Assembly (NCBI RefSeq): GCF_009193255.1
Contig: NZ_WACG01000001.1
Coordinates: 930,001 to 994,000, forward strand
DNA from: Arthrobacter koreensis
GTDB taxonomy: Bacteria > Actinomycetota > Actinomycetes > Actinomycetales > Micrococcaceae
Direction of reading: 5' to 3'
Length of the DNA: 64,000 nucleotides
Positions 42,300-51,141 of the stretch are shown in pieces. Below the pieces are notes generated by a model. It worked only from the letters and a program-made list of their open reading frames with translations. It was not told the DNA's origin and ran no database searches. Position 1 is the stretch's first letter. The number at the start of each line of letters is the position of its first letter. The position numbers were made by a program, and so were the translations under genes.

Positions 42300-43547
42300 G
42301 TGGCGGTTTTCAGCAGGACGAGGAAGGCGCCGCCCGTGCGGGCAGGCCTGGCCCTGACCGGAGTCCTGCTGATCGGCGTCAACCTCCGCGTCGCCTTCGT
42401 CTCCGTCGGCCCCCTGCTCGCGGACATCGGCCGCGAATTCGACTTCTCCAGCGCACAGTCCGGACTCCTTACCGGCCTTCCGCTCATTGCCTTCGCCCTG
42501 TTCTCCCCGCTGGCTCCGGCCGTTGCCCTGCGGACCGGACTTGACCGGGCCCTTTGGCTCTCACTGGCACTGCTGGCCGCCGGTACCGTCTTCCGGTCGA
42601 CTCCGGCCCCGGCGGCGCTCTGGAGCGGGACCCTCCTGATAGGCATAGCCATTGCCTTCCTCAACGTTCTGCTCCCTTCGCTGATCAAGCGGGATTTCCC
42701 AGGCCGGATCAGCCAGCTCACCGGCCTGTACATAGCTGCGCAGAGCCTGGTCACCGCCCTGGGCGCCGCAATAGTGGTGCCCGTGTCCCTGATTCCCGGA
42801 TCCGGTTGGCGGCTTGCCCTGGGGATTTGGGCCGGGCTGGCACTGATCGCAATGGCCATCCTGCTCCCGGGACTGAAACGCGGAACGGGCGACGGCGATG
42901 CCGCCGCGGCGGGCGCCCCTGCGGCACCGGTACGCTTCCGGTCCCCCTGGAAGACGCTCCTCGGCTGGCAGGTCACCCTGTTCATGGGCCTGCAGTCGGT
43001 CGGCTTCTTCGTAGTGACAACCTGGCTGCCCAGCATTGAACGTGACCAGGGAATCTCCGAGACCACTTCCGGGCTGCACGTCTCCGCCTTCCTGGTAGTG
43101 GGCACCGCCTCATCCCTGCTGACCGGCGCGGTCCTGGGCCGGTTTTCGGATCAGCGGCTGCTGGGCATGGCGGGCAGCCTGCTGGCCATGGCAGGCTTCC
43201 TCGGGCTCCTGGTTGCGCCGCAGCTGTCCCTGGTGTGGGTGGTGGTCAGCGCCTCAGGCTGCGGCAGCATGATTGTTACGGCGCTGTCCCTGTTCAGCCT
43301 GCGGACTACCAACCATGTCCAGGCGGCTGCCCTCTCCGGCATGGCGCAGTCAGTGGGCTACGCCATCGGAGCCGCCGGGCCCGTGCTTTTCGGGTTCCTC
43401 TATGACCTCAGCGGAGGCTGGACCGTCCCGCTGGCTGTGAGCGCCGGGATCATGGGGCTGAGCTGTGCCATGGCTTTCCTCGCCGGGCGGGACCGCGTGC
43501 TTCCGGAACACCCCCGGGTGCGCCCGGAAGTTCGACCCGGAGCCTAG
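42300..43547 (+). CDS. MFS transporter, CynX/NimT family
   Basis: The protein of about 415 residues has 12 membrane helices and CynX-like features: LIGVNLRVAFVSVGPLLADI at helix 1 and FVVTTWLPSIERDQG in the second half. Relatives move cyanate, 2-nitroimidazole or other small compounds. I prefer the GTG at 42300 with AAAGGAG 5 bases upstream. An ATG at 42270, with TAACGT 5 bases before it, could be a leaderless start adding 10 residues. Its stop overlaps that of the convergent Nudix gene. The substrate is unknown. Confidence 0.87.
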   Translation: MAVFSRTRKAPPVRAGLALTGVLLIGVNLRVAFVSVGPLLADIGREFDFSSAQSGLLTGLPLIAFALFSPLAPAVALRTGLDRALWLSLALLAAGTVFRSTPAPAALWSGTLLIGIAIAFLNVLLPSLIKRDFPGRISQLTGLYIAAQSLVTALGAAIVVPVSLIPGSGWRLALGIWAGLALIAMAILLPGLKRGTGDGDAAAAGAPAAPVRFRSPWKTLLGWQVTLFMGLQSVGFFVVTTWLPSIERDQGISETTSGLHVSAFLVVGTASSLLTGAVLGRFSDQRLLGMAGSLLAMAGFLGLLVAPQLSLVWVVVSASGCGSMIVTALSLFSLRTTNHVQAAALSGMAQSVGYAIGAAGPVLFGFLYDLSGGWTVPLAVSAGIMGLSCAMAFLAGRDRVLPEHPRVRPEVRPGA

Positions 43548-44248
43548 CTCCGCTCGTAGCGCCAATCGCTGCCGCGCATCACCAGGCGGTGCCGGCTCCC
43601 GGGCCGCCGTGCGCCGTCGGCGGGGTACTCCTCATCCCCGTGCCAGGCAATCACCGCGTCCGGTTCATATCCGTCCAGAAGCCGGCTGCTGTAGGTTTCC
43701 GGGGCTGCGGCAGCGGCAACCGCCAGGGCCGCCGCCGCGTTCGGGAACTGCTGCAGCAGCGTCAGGGTGACGAAGGTGGGAGCAACCAGGAGCATCTTGC
43801 CCCCGCGGTGCAGCTCCAGGGCTGCGTCCGGCGTCAGCCACGCGGAATCGATCAGTTCACCGGGATTCAGCCGGATTTCTCCGTCCGGCGCCGGCGCCAG
43901 GAAGAACCAGGTGCGCAGGCGTTTGGGCGCCTGCAGCGGAGGAACCCAGCAGGACAGTTCCACCAGCGCGTCCGGCTCCAGCACCAAGCCGGTTTCCTCC
44001 ACCGCCTCCCGCGCTCCCGCAATCCTTGCCGCCGGCACATCTTCCGCCGGGGAGCGCGGCTCGGCCCGGAGATCGGGCGGTAAGGACCCCGCCGCAGCGT
44101 AATCCTCGGGATCCACCCGGCCGCCCGGAAAGACCCAGGCTCCCGCGAACGTACCCGTGTGCCGCGGCCGTTCGAGCAGGAGGACCTCGAGGCCGTCCGC
44201 GCCGTCGCGCAGCAGGACCACCGTTGCGGCTGTGCCTACCAGTGTCAT
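43544..44248 (-). CDS. Nudix hydrolase
   Basis: The 234-residue protein has a Nudix core: WVFPGGRVDPEDY then, after an insertion of about 30 residues, AREAVEETGLVL. The REAxEETG helix gives the metal-binding glutamates. The split Nudix box with insertion resembles NUDT19-like and CoA-pyrophosphatase-like members. The ATG at 44248 has GGGGAA just upstream. It would hydrolyse a nucleoside diphosphate linked to another group, acting in the cytoplasm. It converges on the CynX-type gene, the two stop codons sharing CTAG. Confidence 0.85.
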   Translation of the reverse strand: MTLVGTAATVVLLRDGADGLEVLLLERPRHTGTFAGAWVFPGGRVDPEDYAAAGSLPPDLRAEPRSPAEDVPAARIAGAREAVEETGLVLEPDALVELSCWVPPLQAPKRLRTWFFLAPAPDGEIRLNPGELIDSAWLTPDAALELHRGGKMLLVAPTFVTLTLLQQFPNAAAALAVAAAAAPETYSSRLLDGYEPDAVIAWHGDEEYPADGARRPGSRHRLVMRGSDWRYERS

Positions 44249-44376
44249 TCTTCCCCTGTTCTGTTCCCGCTCCACGGAGCGGATGCTTCCTTGGATCGTA
44301 GCGAATGCCGAACCCTGCCGCGCACCGTTGCCCCCGGGGGCCCGGGTGACCTTTGATGGTTCCCAGGAGGCGCCCC

Positions 44377-45021
44377 ATGAATTCATCCCCAGGCCCGGCA
44401 GGAAGCCAGGCCAAGTATGACGTCAAGAAGGCACTGCGGCAGCTCTACTCCCCTGGGCGCAGCTTCACGCTCTTGGAGGTGCCTCCGCAGCGCTTCCTGG
44501 CGGTGGACGGGCACGGGAACCCCAACACTTCGCCGGATTATGCGGCCGCGGTCCAGGCACTCTACGCGGTGGCGTATTCGCTGAAGTTCGCTGCGAAGCG
44601 CAGCAGCGGGCAGGACTCGGTGGTGGCACCGCTGGAAGGTCTCTGGCGGGCAGAGGACCCGGCAGCGTTCCTCCAGGGCAGCAAGGATTTGTGGGACTGG
44701 ACCATGCTCATCAGCCAGCCGGAGTGGGTCAGCGAAGAAACTGCCCTGGAAGCGGCCGCTGAGGTCCGGGCCAGGAAGGACCTCGACGCCGCGGCACGGA
44801 TCCACTGGCTGGAGCTGAAGGAAGGCCTCGCAGTTCAGGTGATGCACATCGGTTCCTATGACGACGAAGCTCCCTTGCTAGCACAGCTGCACCACGAGTT
44901 CATGCCCGAGAACCAGCTGGACTTCAACGGCGACCACCATGAGGTCTATCTCAGCGACCCGCGGCGCACTGCGCCGGAGAAGCTAAAGACCATCCTGCGC
45001 CAGCCGGTCCGGCGAAGATAA
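44377..45021 (+). CDS. GyrI-like small-molecule-binding protein
   Basis: The 214-residue protein matches the stand-alone GyrI-like domain proteins: FTLLEVPPQRFLAVDGHGNPNTSPDYAAAVQALYAVAYSLKF at the front and VQVMHIGSYDDEAPLLAQLHHEF later, with a final HHEVYLSDPRRTAPEKLKTILRQPV. Such domains bind hydrophobic or cationic compounds; some protect from toxins or act as hydrolases of cyclopropanoids. AGGAGG lies 8 bases before the ATG at 44377. A PadR regulator gene follows. Confidence 0.88.
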   Translation: MNSSPGPAGSQAKYDVKKALRQLYSPGRSFTLLEVPPQRFLAVDGHGNPNTSPDYAAAVQALYAVAYSLKFAAKRSSGQDSVVAPLEGLWRAEDPAAFLQGSKDLWDWTMLISQPEWVSEETALEAAAEVRARKDLDAAARIHWLELKEGLAVQVMHIGSYDDEAPLLAQLHHEFMPENQLDFNGDHHEVYLSDPRRTAPEKLKTILRQPVRRR

Positions 45022-45050
45022 AAACAGCCCGCCTGTTGCAAGATTGTGCG

Positions 45051-45071
45051 TGACACACCATAGTGTGAGTC
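45051..45071. promoter_or_regulatory. Imperfect palindrome at the PadR promoter
   Basis: TGACACACCATAGTGTGAGTC contains CACAC-CATA-GTGTG symmetry and includes a -10-like TAGTGT (45061-45066) just before the padR-like ATG at 45072. Autorepression by PadR at this place is likely. Confidence 0.5.
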
Positions 45072-45410
45072 ATGGACGAAGACCTGCTGGGTGGACATCT
45101 CCAGGAACTGCGCCGCGGAACGGTGGTGCTGGCCTGCCTCTCCATCCTCAAACAGCCCGGCTACGGCTACGGCCTGCTTGAAGCCCTTGAGCGGGCCGGG
45201 TTCGCCGTCGAGGCCAACACCCTCTACCCGCTGCTGCGACGCCTCGAGAAGCAGGGGCTGCTCACCAGCTCCTGGGACACCGAAGAGGCGCGCCCGCGCA
45301 AGTTCTACACCACCAGCGAGCAGGGCACCGAGTTGCTGGACGCCCTGTTGAAGGACTGGGAAGCGCTCCACGCCTCCATCCGCCGGCTCAACGAAGGAAA
45401 AGCATCATGA
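45072..45410 (+). CDS. PadR-family transcriptional regulator
   Basis: The 112-residue protein is a short PadR: GTVVLACLSILKQPGYGYGLLEALERAGFAVEANTLYPLLRRLEKQGLLTSSWD, with the wing ARPRKFYTTSEQG and a C-terminal dimer helix. TAGTGT 5 bases before the ATG suggests a leaderless start. The stop overlaps the membrane-protein gene by 4 bases, the common PadR plus HAAS-domain pair; PadR usually represses that operon and releases on a membrane or phenolic signal. Confidence 0.92.
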   Translation: MDEDLLGGHLQELRRGTVVLACLSILKQPGYGYGLLEALERAGFAVEANTLYPLLRRLEKQGLLTSSWDTEEARPRKFYTTSEQGTELLDALLKDWEALHASIRRLNEGKAS

Positions 45411-46387
45411 GTACTCTCACTGACCGTTATGTCTTCGCCGCCCTGCGCTCACTGCCGGAGGGAGCACGGGCGGACATTGAGCGGGAACTGCGAGGTTCCA
45501 TCGCGGACGACGTCGATGCACGCGTCGAGGCTGGCCAGCCGCCGGCCGAAGCGGAAAACGCGGTCCTCACGGAACTCGGGGATCCGGCACGCCTGGCCGC
45601 GCAGTACAGCGGGCGGCCCCTCTACCTGATTGGGCCGGACCTTTTCCTGGACTGGTGGCGGTTGCTGAAAACCCTCGCCGTCATCCTTACGCCGCTTGCG
45701 TTCCTCGGCTCGGCCGTGGTGCAGATGGCCCTAGAGCCCGGGGACCCTGCCGGAGCCTTCGGCGCCGCGATCGGCACGGCCATCAGTGTCCTGGTGCACC
45801 TCGGTTTCTGGGTCACCCTGGTCTTCGCCGTCATCCAGTTCAACGGCACCCGGCGGAAGGACCTGGGCCTGCAGCCGTGGTCACCGGCCATGCTGCCGCA
45901 GGTTCCGCGGAAATCCCAGGTCTCCCTCGGCGACACCATTGCCTCGGTGGCGCTTGCCGCCTTCTTTATCGGCGTACTGCTCTGGCAGCGGGTGGGTTCC
46001 GTGATGTACCTCGACGGCGAACCCGTGGTGGTCCTGCAGGAAAGCCTGTGGAGTTTCTGGCTGCCGTACGTGATCGTCCTGCTGGTCATCGAGGCGGGCT
46101 TCGCCGTCGTGCTTTACCTGGCCGGACGCTGGACCTACTCTTTTGCAGGGGTTAACGCCGTGCTGGCGCTGGCGTTTATGGTGCCGGTGCTGTGGCTGTT
46201 GTCCACGGGCCAGATCTTTGACTGGGCCTTCCTGGCGAACGTGGACTGGGGTGCGGACGCGTCCACTTGGATCAGCGGAATCACCGCTGCGGCCGTCCTG
46301 TTCATCGGGCTGTGGGACATTGGCGACGGTTTCCTCAAGGCCTGGAAGTCGGGGCGGTCTGGCCATGTTCCCGCTGCGGTCCGGTAG
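45407..46387 (+). CDS. HAAS-domain membrane protein
   Basis: The 326-residue protein has an N-terminal cytoplasmic helical domain (YVFAALRSLPEGARADIERELRGSIADDVDARVEAGQPPAEAENAVLTELGDPARLAAQYSGRP) of the HAAS/permease-prefix type, then about seven membrane helices. These proteins almost always lie after a PadR gene, as here with an ATGA overlap. The role of the family is unclear; some link to membrane stress. A hairpin follows. Confidence 0.82.
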   Translation: MSTLTDRYVFAALRSLPEGARADIERELRGSIADDVDARVEAGQPPAEAENAVLTELGDPARLAAQYSGRPLYLIGPDLFLDWWRLLKTLAVILTPLAFLGSAVVQMALEPGDPAGAFGAAIGTAISVLVHLGFWVTLVFAVIQFNGTRRKDLGLQPWSPAMLPQVPRKSQVSLGDTIASVALAAFFIGVLLWQRVGSVMYLDGEPVVVLQESLWSFWLPYVIVLLVIEAGFAVVLYLAGRWTYSFAGVNAVLALAFMVPVLWLLSTGQIFDWAFLANVDWGADASTWISGITAAAVLFIGLWDIGDGFLKAWKSGRSGHVPAAVR

Positions 46388-46392
46388 ATATA

Positions 46393-46434
46393 ACGACGGC
46401 GCCGGCCGGGCAGTGTCCCGGGCAGCGCCGTCGT
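46393..46434. terminator. Bidirectional hairpin between convergent genes
   Basis: ACGACGGCGC (46393-46402) pairs perfectly with 46425-46434, and CCGGG/CCCGG pairs inside. It sits between the HAAS-domain gene and the leftward monooxygenase-like gene, so it probably serves both. Confidence 0.65.
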
Positions 46435-46447
46435 GCGTGGCCGTGTC

Positions 46448-47047
46448 TTAGGAGCGGCGGCGCGCCAGCCACGGCTGCAGGAGGCCGGTGACCCAGGGCA
46501 GTACCCAGTACGCCATGATCGGGGTGAGGACCGCCGTCGTAATCAGTACCCGCAGCGGCATGGGCAGTTGCTCCCAGCCGGGGAAAGCCAGCCCTACCAG
46601 CCAGGTGAAGGCCAGGTTGACCGGAAAGAAGCCCAGCCAGATGGCCACGGCCTGCTTCCAGCGCGGAGGTGTTCCCGGGGCCTCCAGGTCAGTGGTGGAG
46701 GACGGCGAATCGAACCAGCCTTCAATGCCGGTGCGGCGGGTGACGGTGCGGTCCTCAACCATGTCCCGTCCGCGTTCCAGCCATTCGCGGCGCGGTTCGG
46801 AGTGTTCCCAGGCGTCCAGGGCAGCGGCGTCGGCGAAGCGGTAGAGCATGTGCCATTCGTCGGAGGTGGCGGAGGCGCGGACCCATCCGGAGCCGAGGAA
46901 CCCGGGCCAGGTGTTGGCGAGGTTGACGCCCTCCTGGACCCAGTGGGTGGCCTCAGGCACACGGCGGGGATCGACCCGCCGGGTGATGGAGACCGTCACC
47001 GCCTCCGGCCCGCGGGCCGGAAGGGTGTCAGTGTGCGTTGATGTCAT
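46448..47047 (-). CDS. Antibiotic-biosynthesis-monooxygenase-like domain with two C-terminal helices
   Basis: The 199-residue product has an ABM-type dimeric alpha-beta barrel domain in residues about 15-110 (VTVSITRRVDPRRVPEATHWVQEGVNLANTWPGFLGSGWVR, EWHMLYRFADAAALDAWEHS) and then two membrane helices (AVAIWLGFFPVNLAFTWLVGL, LRVLITTAVLTPIMAYWVLPWV). This membrane-tethered form is common in actinobacteria and of unknown role. The ATG at 47047 has GGAGG directly in front, closer than usual. Confidence 0.82.
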   Translation of the reverse strand: MTSTHTDTLPARGPEAVTVSITRRVDPRRVPEATHWVQEGVNLANTWPGFLGSGWVRASATSDEWHMLYRFADAAALDAWEHSEPRREWLERGRDMVEDRTVTRRTGIEGWFDSPSSTTDLEAPGTPPRWKQAVAIWLGFFPVNLAFTWLVGLAFPGWEQLPMPLRVLITTAVLTPIMAYWVLPWVTGLLQPWLARRRS

Positions 47048-47150
47048 GCCTCCAAGTATCCGGACGGGTTTGGCGGGCGTCGAATTCCGGGAACGTGCTT
47101 CCTGCCACATCTGGCCGCCGTACTGCTGTCACCGGGCCCCCTCCTTCCCA

Positions 47151-47206
47151 CGAGAGGCCAGTTACGGCTCCTTTCAGGCCTGAAAAAAGCCGTAACTGGC
47201 CTCTCG
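47151..47206. terminator. Long palindrome, member 1 of a three-element family
   Basis: Perfect 19-bp arms (47151-47169 and 47188-47206, beginning CGAGAGGCCAGTTACGG) enclose an inner perfect palindrome TTTCAGGCCTGAAA. It follows the end of the LysR gene (to its right, on the minus strand) by 11 bases on the downstream side. Architecture matches the elements at 51142 and 57353. Confidence 0.7.
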
Positions 47207-47217
47207 AGGGGCGGCGG

Positions 47218-48114
47218 TCAGCCGTAAAGCTCCGCCGCGAGGCTGAGCATCGCCGCCACACTCCGGGATGGCCGCAGCGCTGCCGGCCACACCATGGAGA
47301 CGGGAACCGGGCGTGCCGCCGGCCGCAGCGGCCGCACCACGAGCGGACGGCCTTCATAGGACAGCTCCCCTGCCGGCTGCTGGACCAGGATGGCGTAGCC
47401 CATACCGCGTCCCACCAGCGAGCGCGTCACCTCATAGTCCGTGGTCCGGAACCGGACACTGGGTGTCAGACCGGCGGCGCCGAACATGGTCATGGTGTTC
47501 TCCCGGCTGGGGTCCACGTCCAGCAGGATCATGGGTTCGGACGCCACATCGGCCAGGGACAGTTCGCTGCGCTCCGCCAGCGGATGTTCGGCGGACAGCA
47601 CCACGGCCGGCTCGGCAGCGAACAGCGGCTGCCGGTTCAGTCCCGCCGGAAGCGAGAGATCGTAGGCGATGGCGACGTCGAGCTGCCCGTCCGCCAGGCG
47701 ACGGTGGATTTCCGACTGCGGACCGTCGTAGAAGTCCAGCTCCACCAGCGGATACCGCTGTCCGTAGTGTTCGATCAGCCGGGCCAGCACCGTCGGCGCC
47801 AGCGTCAGGTAACAACCCAGCACCAGCGAACCGCGCACCTCGGCGTCCGTGCCGCCGGCGTGCAGCTGCAGGTCCACGGCATCCACCAGCAGGTTCCGTG
47901 CCCTGGCCAGTACGCCCTGCCCTGCCGTGGTCAGGGTGATGCCGTGCGCCTTCCGCCGGATGGCCAGCTGTGCCCCGAAGGCCCGCTCGAGGTTGTTCAG
48001 TGCCCCGGCTACCGCCGATTCAGAGACGTGCAGGCTCCCCGCTGCGGACGCGATGCTGCCGTGGTCCGCCACGGCAGCGAACACTTCCAGCTGCCGCAGG
48101 GTGTATCGGAGCAT
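47218..48114 (-). CDS. LysR-family transcriptional regulator
   Basis: The 298-residue protein has an N-terminal helix-turn-helix (LRQLEVFAAVADHGSIASAAGSLHVSESAVAGALNNLERAFGAQL) and a LysR effector domain (LVLGCYLTLAPTVLARLIEHYGQRYPLVEL, GQLDVAIAYDLSL). The ATG at 48114 has GAGG upstream. It is divergent from the P450 operon at 48233, the classic layout of a LysR activator and its target. The effector is probably the P450 substrate or product. Confidence 0.92.
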   Translation of the reverse strand: MLRYTLRQLEVFAAVADHGSIASAAGSLHVSESAVAGALNNLERAFGAQLAIRRKAHGITLTTAGQGVLARARNLLVDAVDLQLHAGGTDAEVRGSLVLGCYLTLAPTVLARLIEHYGQRYPLVELDFYDGPQSEIHRRLADGQLDVAIAYDLSLPAGLNRQPLFAAEPAVVLSAEHPLAERSELSLADVASEPMILLDVDPSRENTMTMFGAAGLTPSVRFRTTDYEVTRSLVGRGMGYAILVQQPAGELSYEGRPLVVRPLRPAARPVPVSMVWPAALRPSRSVAAMLSLAAELYG

Positions 48115-48232
48115 CCATAACCTCACTAAAGACGTGGATAATCAATGATTTCTTGTACTTTACCGGGGATATGACGCAGGGCACACTGATAGCCAGGCGG
48201 GTGCCGCCGCGACGCATACGAGGAGATCACCG
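48115..48232. promoter_or_regulatory. LysR/P450 divergent promoter region
   Basis: AATCA-A-TGATT (48140-48150) is a perfect inverted repeat in an AT-rich patch between the LysR and P450 genes and a fair LysR box. TACTTT near 48156 may be the rightward -10. GAGGAG lies before the P450 ATG. Confidence 0.5.
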
Positions 48233-49525
48233 ATGACCACCCCGGATACCACCCAGTCCCCCAGCTGTCCCTATTCCGGCGTGCAGGCAGACCACGACGC
48301 CGCCGCGGCCGCACCCGCCGCCGTGACGGCTACCGTGCCTTCCGCAGTCGATGTCAGGGAAGCACCAGTGGCCGACTGGGTCACCATCCCCGACCTGTAC
48401 CGGGATCCGTTCCCCATCTACCGGCGGATGCGCGAGGAAGCACCGGCGCACTGGGTCCCGGCGGTGAACCGCTACATGGTGACCAGTTACGCCGCGTGCC
48501 ACACCATCGAGCAGGATGATGCGACCTTCTCCGCCAACGAAAACGGCTCCCTCATGAAGCGCTCCATGGGCCATTCAATGCTGCGCAAGGATGATCCGGA
48601 GCACCGCATCGAACGTGACTCCTACGGCTCCACGCTGCGCCCGGGCACCATCAAGAACCATTGGAAAGCCCTCTTCGAGGCGAACAATGAGAAGTACCTC
48701 GGCGAGCTGGAGGCGAAGGGGCCGGGCGCCGACTTTGTCTGGGATTACGCCGCGCCCTACGCCGCCGAGAACCTGCGCCTGGTCTGCGGCTTCCACAACG
48801 CGACGCAGCAGGACCTGCAGCGCTGGAGCCAGACGATGATCGACGGCACCGGAAACTACGCAGACGACGCCGATGTCTGGGAGAAGAGCGCGCGCTCGTC
48901 TGCGGAAGTGGATGCCGCGATTGACGAAATGCTGCCGTACTTCCGGGAGAACCCGGACCACTCACTGCTCTCCGGGCTGGCCTCCATGCCGATCCCGCTG
49001 GAAGCCATCCGCGCCAACCTGAAGATGACCATCGGCGGCGGGCTGAACGAGCCGCGGGACGTCCTGGGCACCACGGTCTGGGCCCTGCTGGAGAGCCCGG
49101 ACCAGCTGGCCTCGGTGCGCCGGGACCCGAAACTGTATGCCGCGGCCTTCGAAGAATCCGTCCGCTGGGTGGCTCCGATCGGAATGTACCCGCGGGAAGC
49201 TACCCGCGACACCGTGCTCGAGGGGGTCCGGCTGCCCAAGGGAGCCCGCATCGGCGTCGTTATCGGTGCCGCCAACCGGGACCCGGCCGTCTTCGAGGAC
49301 CCGGAAACCTACAACCTGCACCGGCCCAAGAAGCCGCACCTGGGATTCGGCGGCGGAACGCACTTCTGCGCGGGAACCTGGGTGGCCCGCACCCAGGTGG
49401 CCCAGGTAGCCATGCCCGCCCTCTTTGAGCGGTTCCCGCGGCTGCGCCTGGACCCGTCGGCGGAAACGGTCGACGCCGGCTGGGTCTTCCGCGGCATGCT
49501 CAAGATGCCCGTGCTCTGGGATTAA
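48233..49525 (+). CDS. Cytochrome P450, GcoA (CYP255)-like
   Basis: The 430-residue enzyme has heme motif GFGGGTHFCAG (Cys 379), ExxR as ESVR at 308-311 and an unusual I-helix IGGGLNEPRDVLG (268-279) lacking the acid-threonine pair. The stretches SMLRKDDPEHRIERD, LRPGTIK, AAPYAAENLRL and RWSQTMIDGTGNY remind me strongly of the guaiacol O-demethylase GcoA. Such enzymes demethylate lignin-derived methoxyphenols, giving catechol and formaldehyde. GcoA normally works with the three-domain reductase GcoB; here a separate ferredoxin and reductase follow. O-demethylation is inferred from memory of the family, not proven. Confidence 0.88.
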   Translation: MTTPDTTQSPSCPYSGVQADHDAAAAAPAAVTATVPSAVDVREAPVADWVTIPDLYRDPFPIYRRMREEAPAHWVPAVNRYMVTSYAACHTIEQDDATFSANENGSLMKRSMGHSMLRKDDPEHRIERDSYGSTLRPGTIKNHWKALFEANNEKYLGELEAKGPGADFVWDYAAPYAAENLRLVCGFHNATQQDLQRWSQTMIDGTGNYADDADVWEKSARSSAEVDAAIDEMLPYFRENPDHSLLSGLASMPIPLEAIRANLKMTIGGGLNEPRDVLGTTVWALLESPDQLASVRRDPKLYAAAFEESVRWVAPIGMYPREATRDTVLEGVRLPKGARIGVVIGAANRDPAVFEDPETYNLHRPKKPHLGFGGGTHFCAGTWVARTQVAQVAMPALFERFPRLRLDPSAETVDAGWVFRGMLKMPVLWD

Positions 49526-49547
49526 TCCCGCCTTTCCTAGGAGAACC

Positions 49548-49871
49548 ATGAATTCCATTACCTTTATCCAGCCCTCAGGTACGCCGGCCACGGTGAGCGT
49601 GGAGCCGGGAACGTCCCTGATGCGCGCCGCCGTCACGAACGGAGTGGACGGCATTGTCGGGGAATGCGGCGGCCAGGCCATGTGCGCCACCTGTCACGTC
49701 TATGTCCGCCCTGAATTCGCCGCTGCCCTGCCGGAACCCAGCGACGACGAAGAGGAAATGCTGGACTGCACCACCGCCGAGCGGACCGAACTGTCCCGCC
49801 TGGGCTGCCAGATCAAGGCCTGTGCGGAACTGGACGGGATCGTCGTCGACGTTCCTGCGGAACAGGTCTGA
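49548..49871 (+). CDS. 2Fe-2S ferredoxin (putidaredoxin/adrenodoxin type)
   Basis: The 107-residue protein has the cluster ligands C-x5-C-x2-C (CGGQAMCATC) and a distal Cys in RLGCQIKAC about 38 residues later, plus the acidic helix PSDDEEEMLD for partner docking. It should carry electrons from the reductase to the P450. AGGAG lies 7 bases before the ATG; the P450 stop is 22 bases upstream and the reductase start 1 base downstream, so all three are one transcript. Confidence 0.93.
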   Translation: MNSITFIQPSGTPATVSVEPGTSLMRAAVTNGVDGIVGECGGQAMCATCHVYVRPEFAAALPEPSDDEEEMLDCTTAERTELSRLGCQIKACAELDGIVVDVPAEQV

Positions 49872-49872
49872 G

Positions 49873-51117
49873 ATGTCAGTAGTCATCATCGGCGGCGGAC
49901 AGGCCGGGCTGCAGGTGGCGGACTCGCTGCGCAGCGGCGGCTACCCGGAGGCCGTCACCGTCATCGCCAACGAGCCCGGCCTGCCCTACCAGCGTCCGCC
50001 GCTGTCCAAGGACTACCTCTCCCCGGAGGGCAGCTCCGCTCCCCTGCCGCTGCGCGCGGCGTCGTTCTTCGCGGACAAGGAGATCACGCTGCGCAGCGGG
50101 GTGCGTGCCGCAGCCGTGGACCGCGCCGCGCGGACCGTCACGCTCGGCAACGGCGAGCAGGTGGACTACCGGCACCTGGTCTTCGCCACTGGCGCCGCAA
50201 ACCGTGCACTCACCTGCCCGGGCGCAGATTTGCCCGGCGTCCATCTTCTCCGGACACTTTCCGACGCCGCGGCGCTGCACGCAGACCTCGCTGCGGCGCG
50301 CCGCGTTGTGGTGGTCGGGGCTGGATTCATCGGGCTGGAAGTTGCCGCCGCGGCCCGGGCACGCGGCTGCGAAGTGACGGTGCTGGAGTTCGCGCCGGGC
50401 CCCATGGGGCGCGCCCTGAGCCCGGTGACGGGCGCCTGGTTCGCCGCCGCCCACACCCGTGCCGGGATCCGGCTGCAGTTCAGCGAAGGCATTGCCTCCC
50501 TGGAGCCGGGCATGGACGGCAGGGTTGGCTGGGCAGTGTCCACGACCGGCGCCCGGTACCGGGCGGACCTGGTGGTGGCGGGCATCGGCGTCGTGCCCAA
50601 TGATGCGCTGGCCGCCGCGGCCGGGCTGGAAACCGGGAACGGCATTGTGGTGGACGCCGCGCTGCGCACCTCGGATCCGTCGGTCCTGGCGGTGGGCGAC
50701 TGCGCCAGCTTCCCGTCGGCGCACACGGGGGCACGGATCCGGGTTGAGTCGGTGCAGAACGCCACCGACCAGGGACGGCATGCGGCGCGGACCATCCTCG
50801 GAGCCGCCGAGCCGTACACGGACCTGCCGTGGTTCTGGAGCAACCAGGGCAGCCTGCGGCTGCAGATCGCCGGTCTCTCCGCGCCCGGGGACCAACTGGT
50901 GACCAGCGGGGATCCGGAGAGTGGGAAGTTCTCCGTGCTGTGCTTCCGGGACGGACGGCTGGCTGCCGTGGAGTCGGTCAATTCGCCCGGGGAGCATCTG
51001 GGGGCGAGGAAACTGCTGGCGGCCGGGACCGGTCCGGCCCCCGAGGAGGTTGCTGTCCCCGGCTTCAGCCTGAAGACACTGGCGCGGCAGGCCGTCGCGG
51101 CGGCGTCGCCCGTCTAG
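49873..51117 (+). CDS. FAD-dependent ferredoxin reductase (putidaredoxin reductase-like)
   Basis: The 414-residue flavoprotein has an FAD fold at the N-terminus (VVIIGGGQAGLQVADSL), YQRPPLSKDYL, an NAD(P)H fold (RRVVVVGAGFIGLEVAAAARARG), ATG and VLAVGDCAS motifs, and a C-terminal dimer-like domain with WFWSNQG. It passes electrons from NADH to the ferredoxin. The ATG at 49873 follows the ferredoxin stop by 1 base. Together the three genes make a class I P450 system. Confidence 0.93.
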   Translation: MSVVIIGGGQAGLQVADSLRSGGYPEAVTVIANEPGLPYQRPPLSKDYLSPEGSSAPLPLRAASFFADKEITLRSGVRAAAVDRAARTVTLGNGEQVDYRHLVFATGAANRALTCPGADLPGVHLLRTLSDAAALHADLAAARRVVVVGAGFIGLEVAAAARARGCEVTVLEFAPGPMGRALSPVTGAWFAAAHTRAGIRLQFSEGIASLEPGMDGRVGWAVSTTGARYRADLVVAGIGVVPNDALAAAAGLETGNGIVVDAALRTSDPSVLAVGDCASFPSAHTGARIRVESVQNATDQGRHAARTILGAAEPYTDLPWFWSNQGSLRLQIAGLSAPGDQLVTSGDPESGKFSVLCFRDGRLAAVESVNSPGEHLGARKLLAAGTGPAPEEVAVPGFSLKTLARQAVAAASPV

Positions 51118-51141
51118 GTCTGCCGCCTCCCGCGCCCACCT

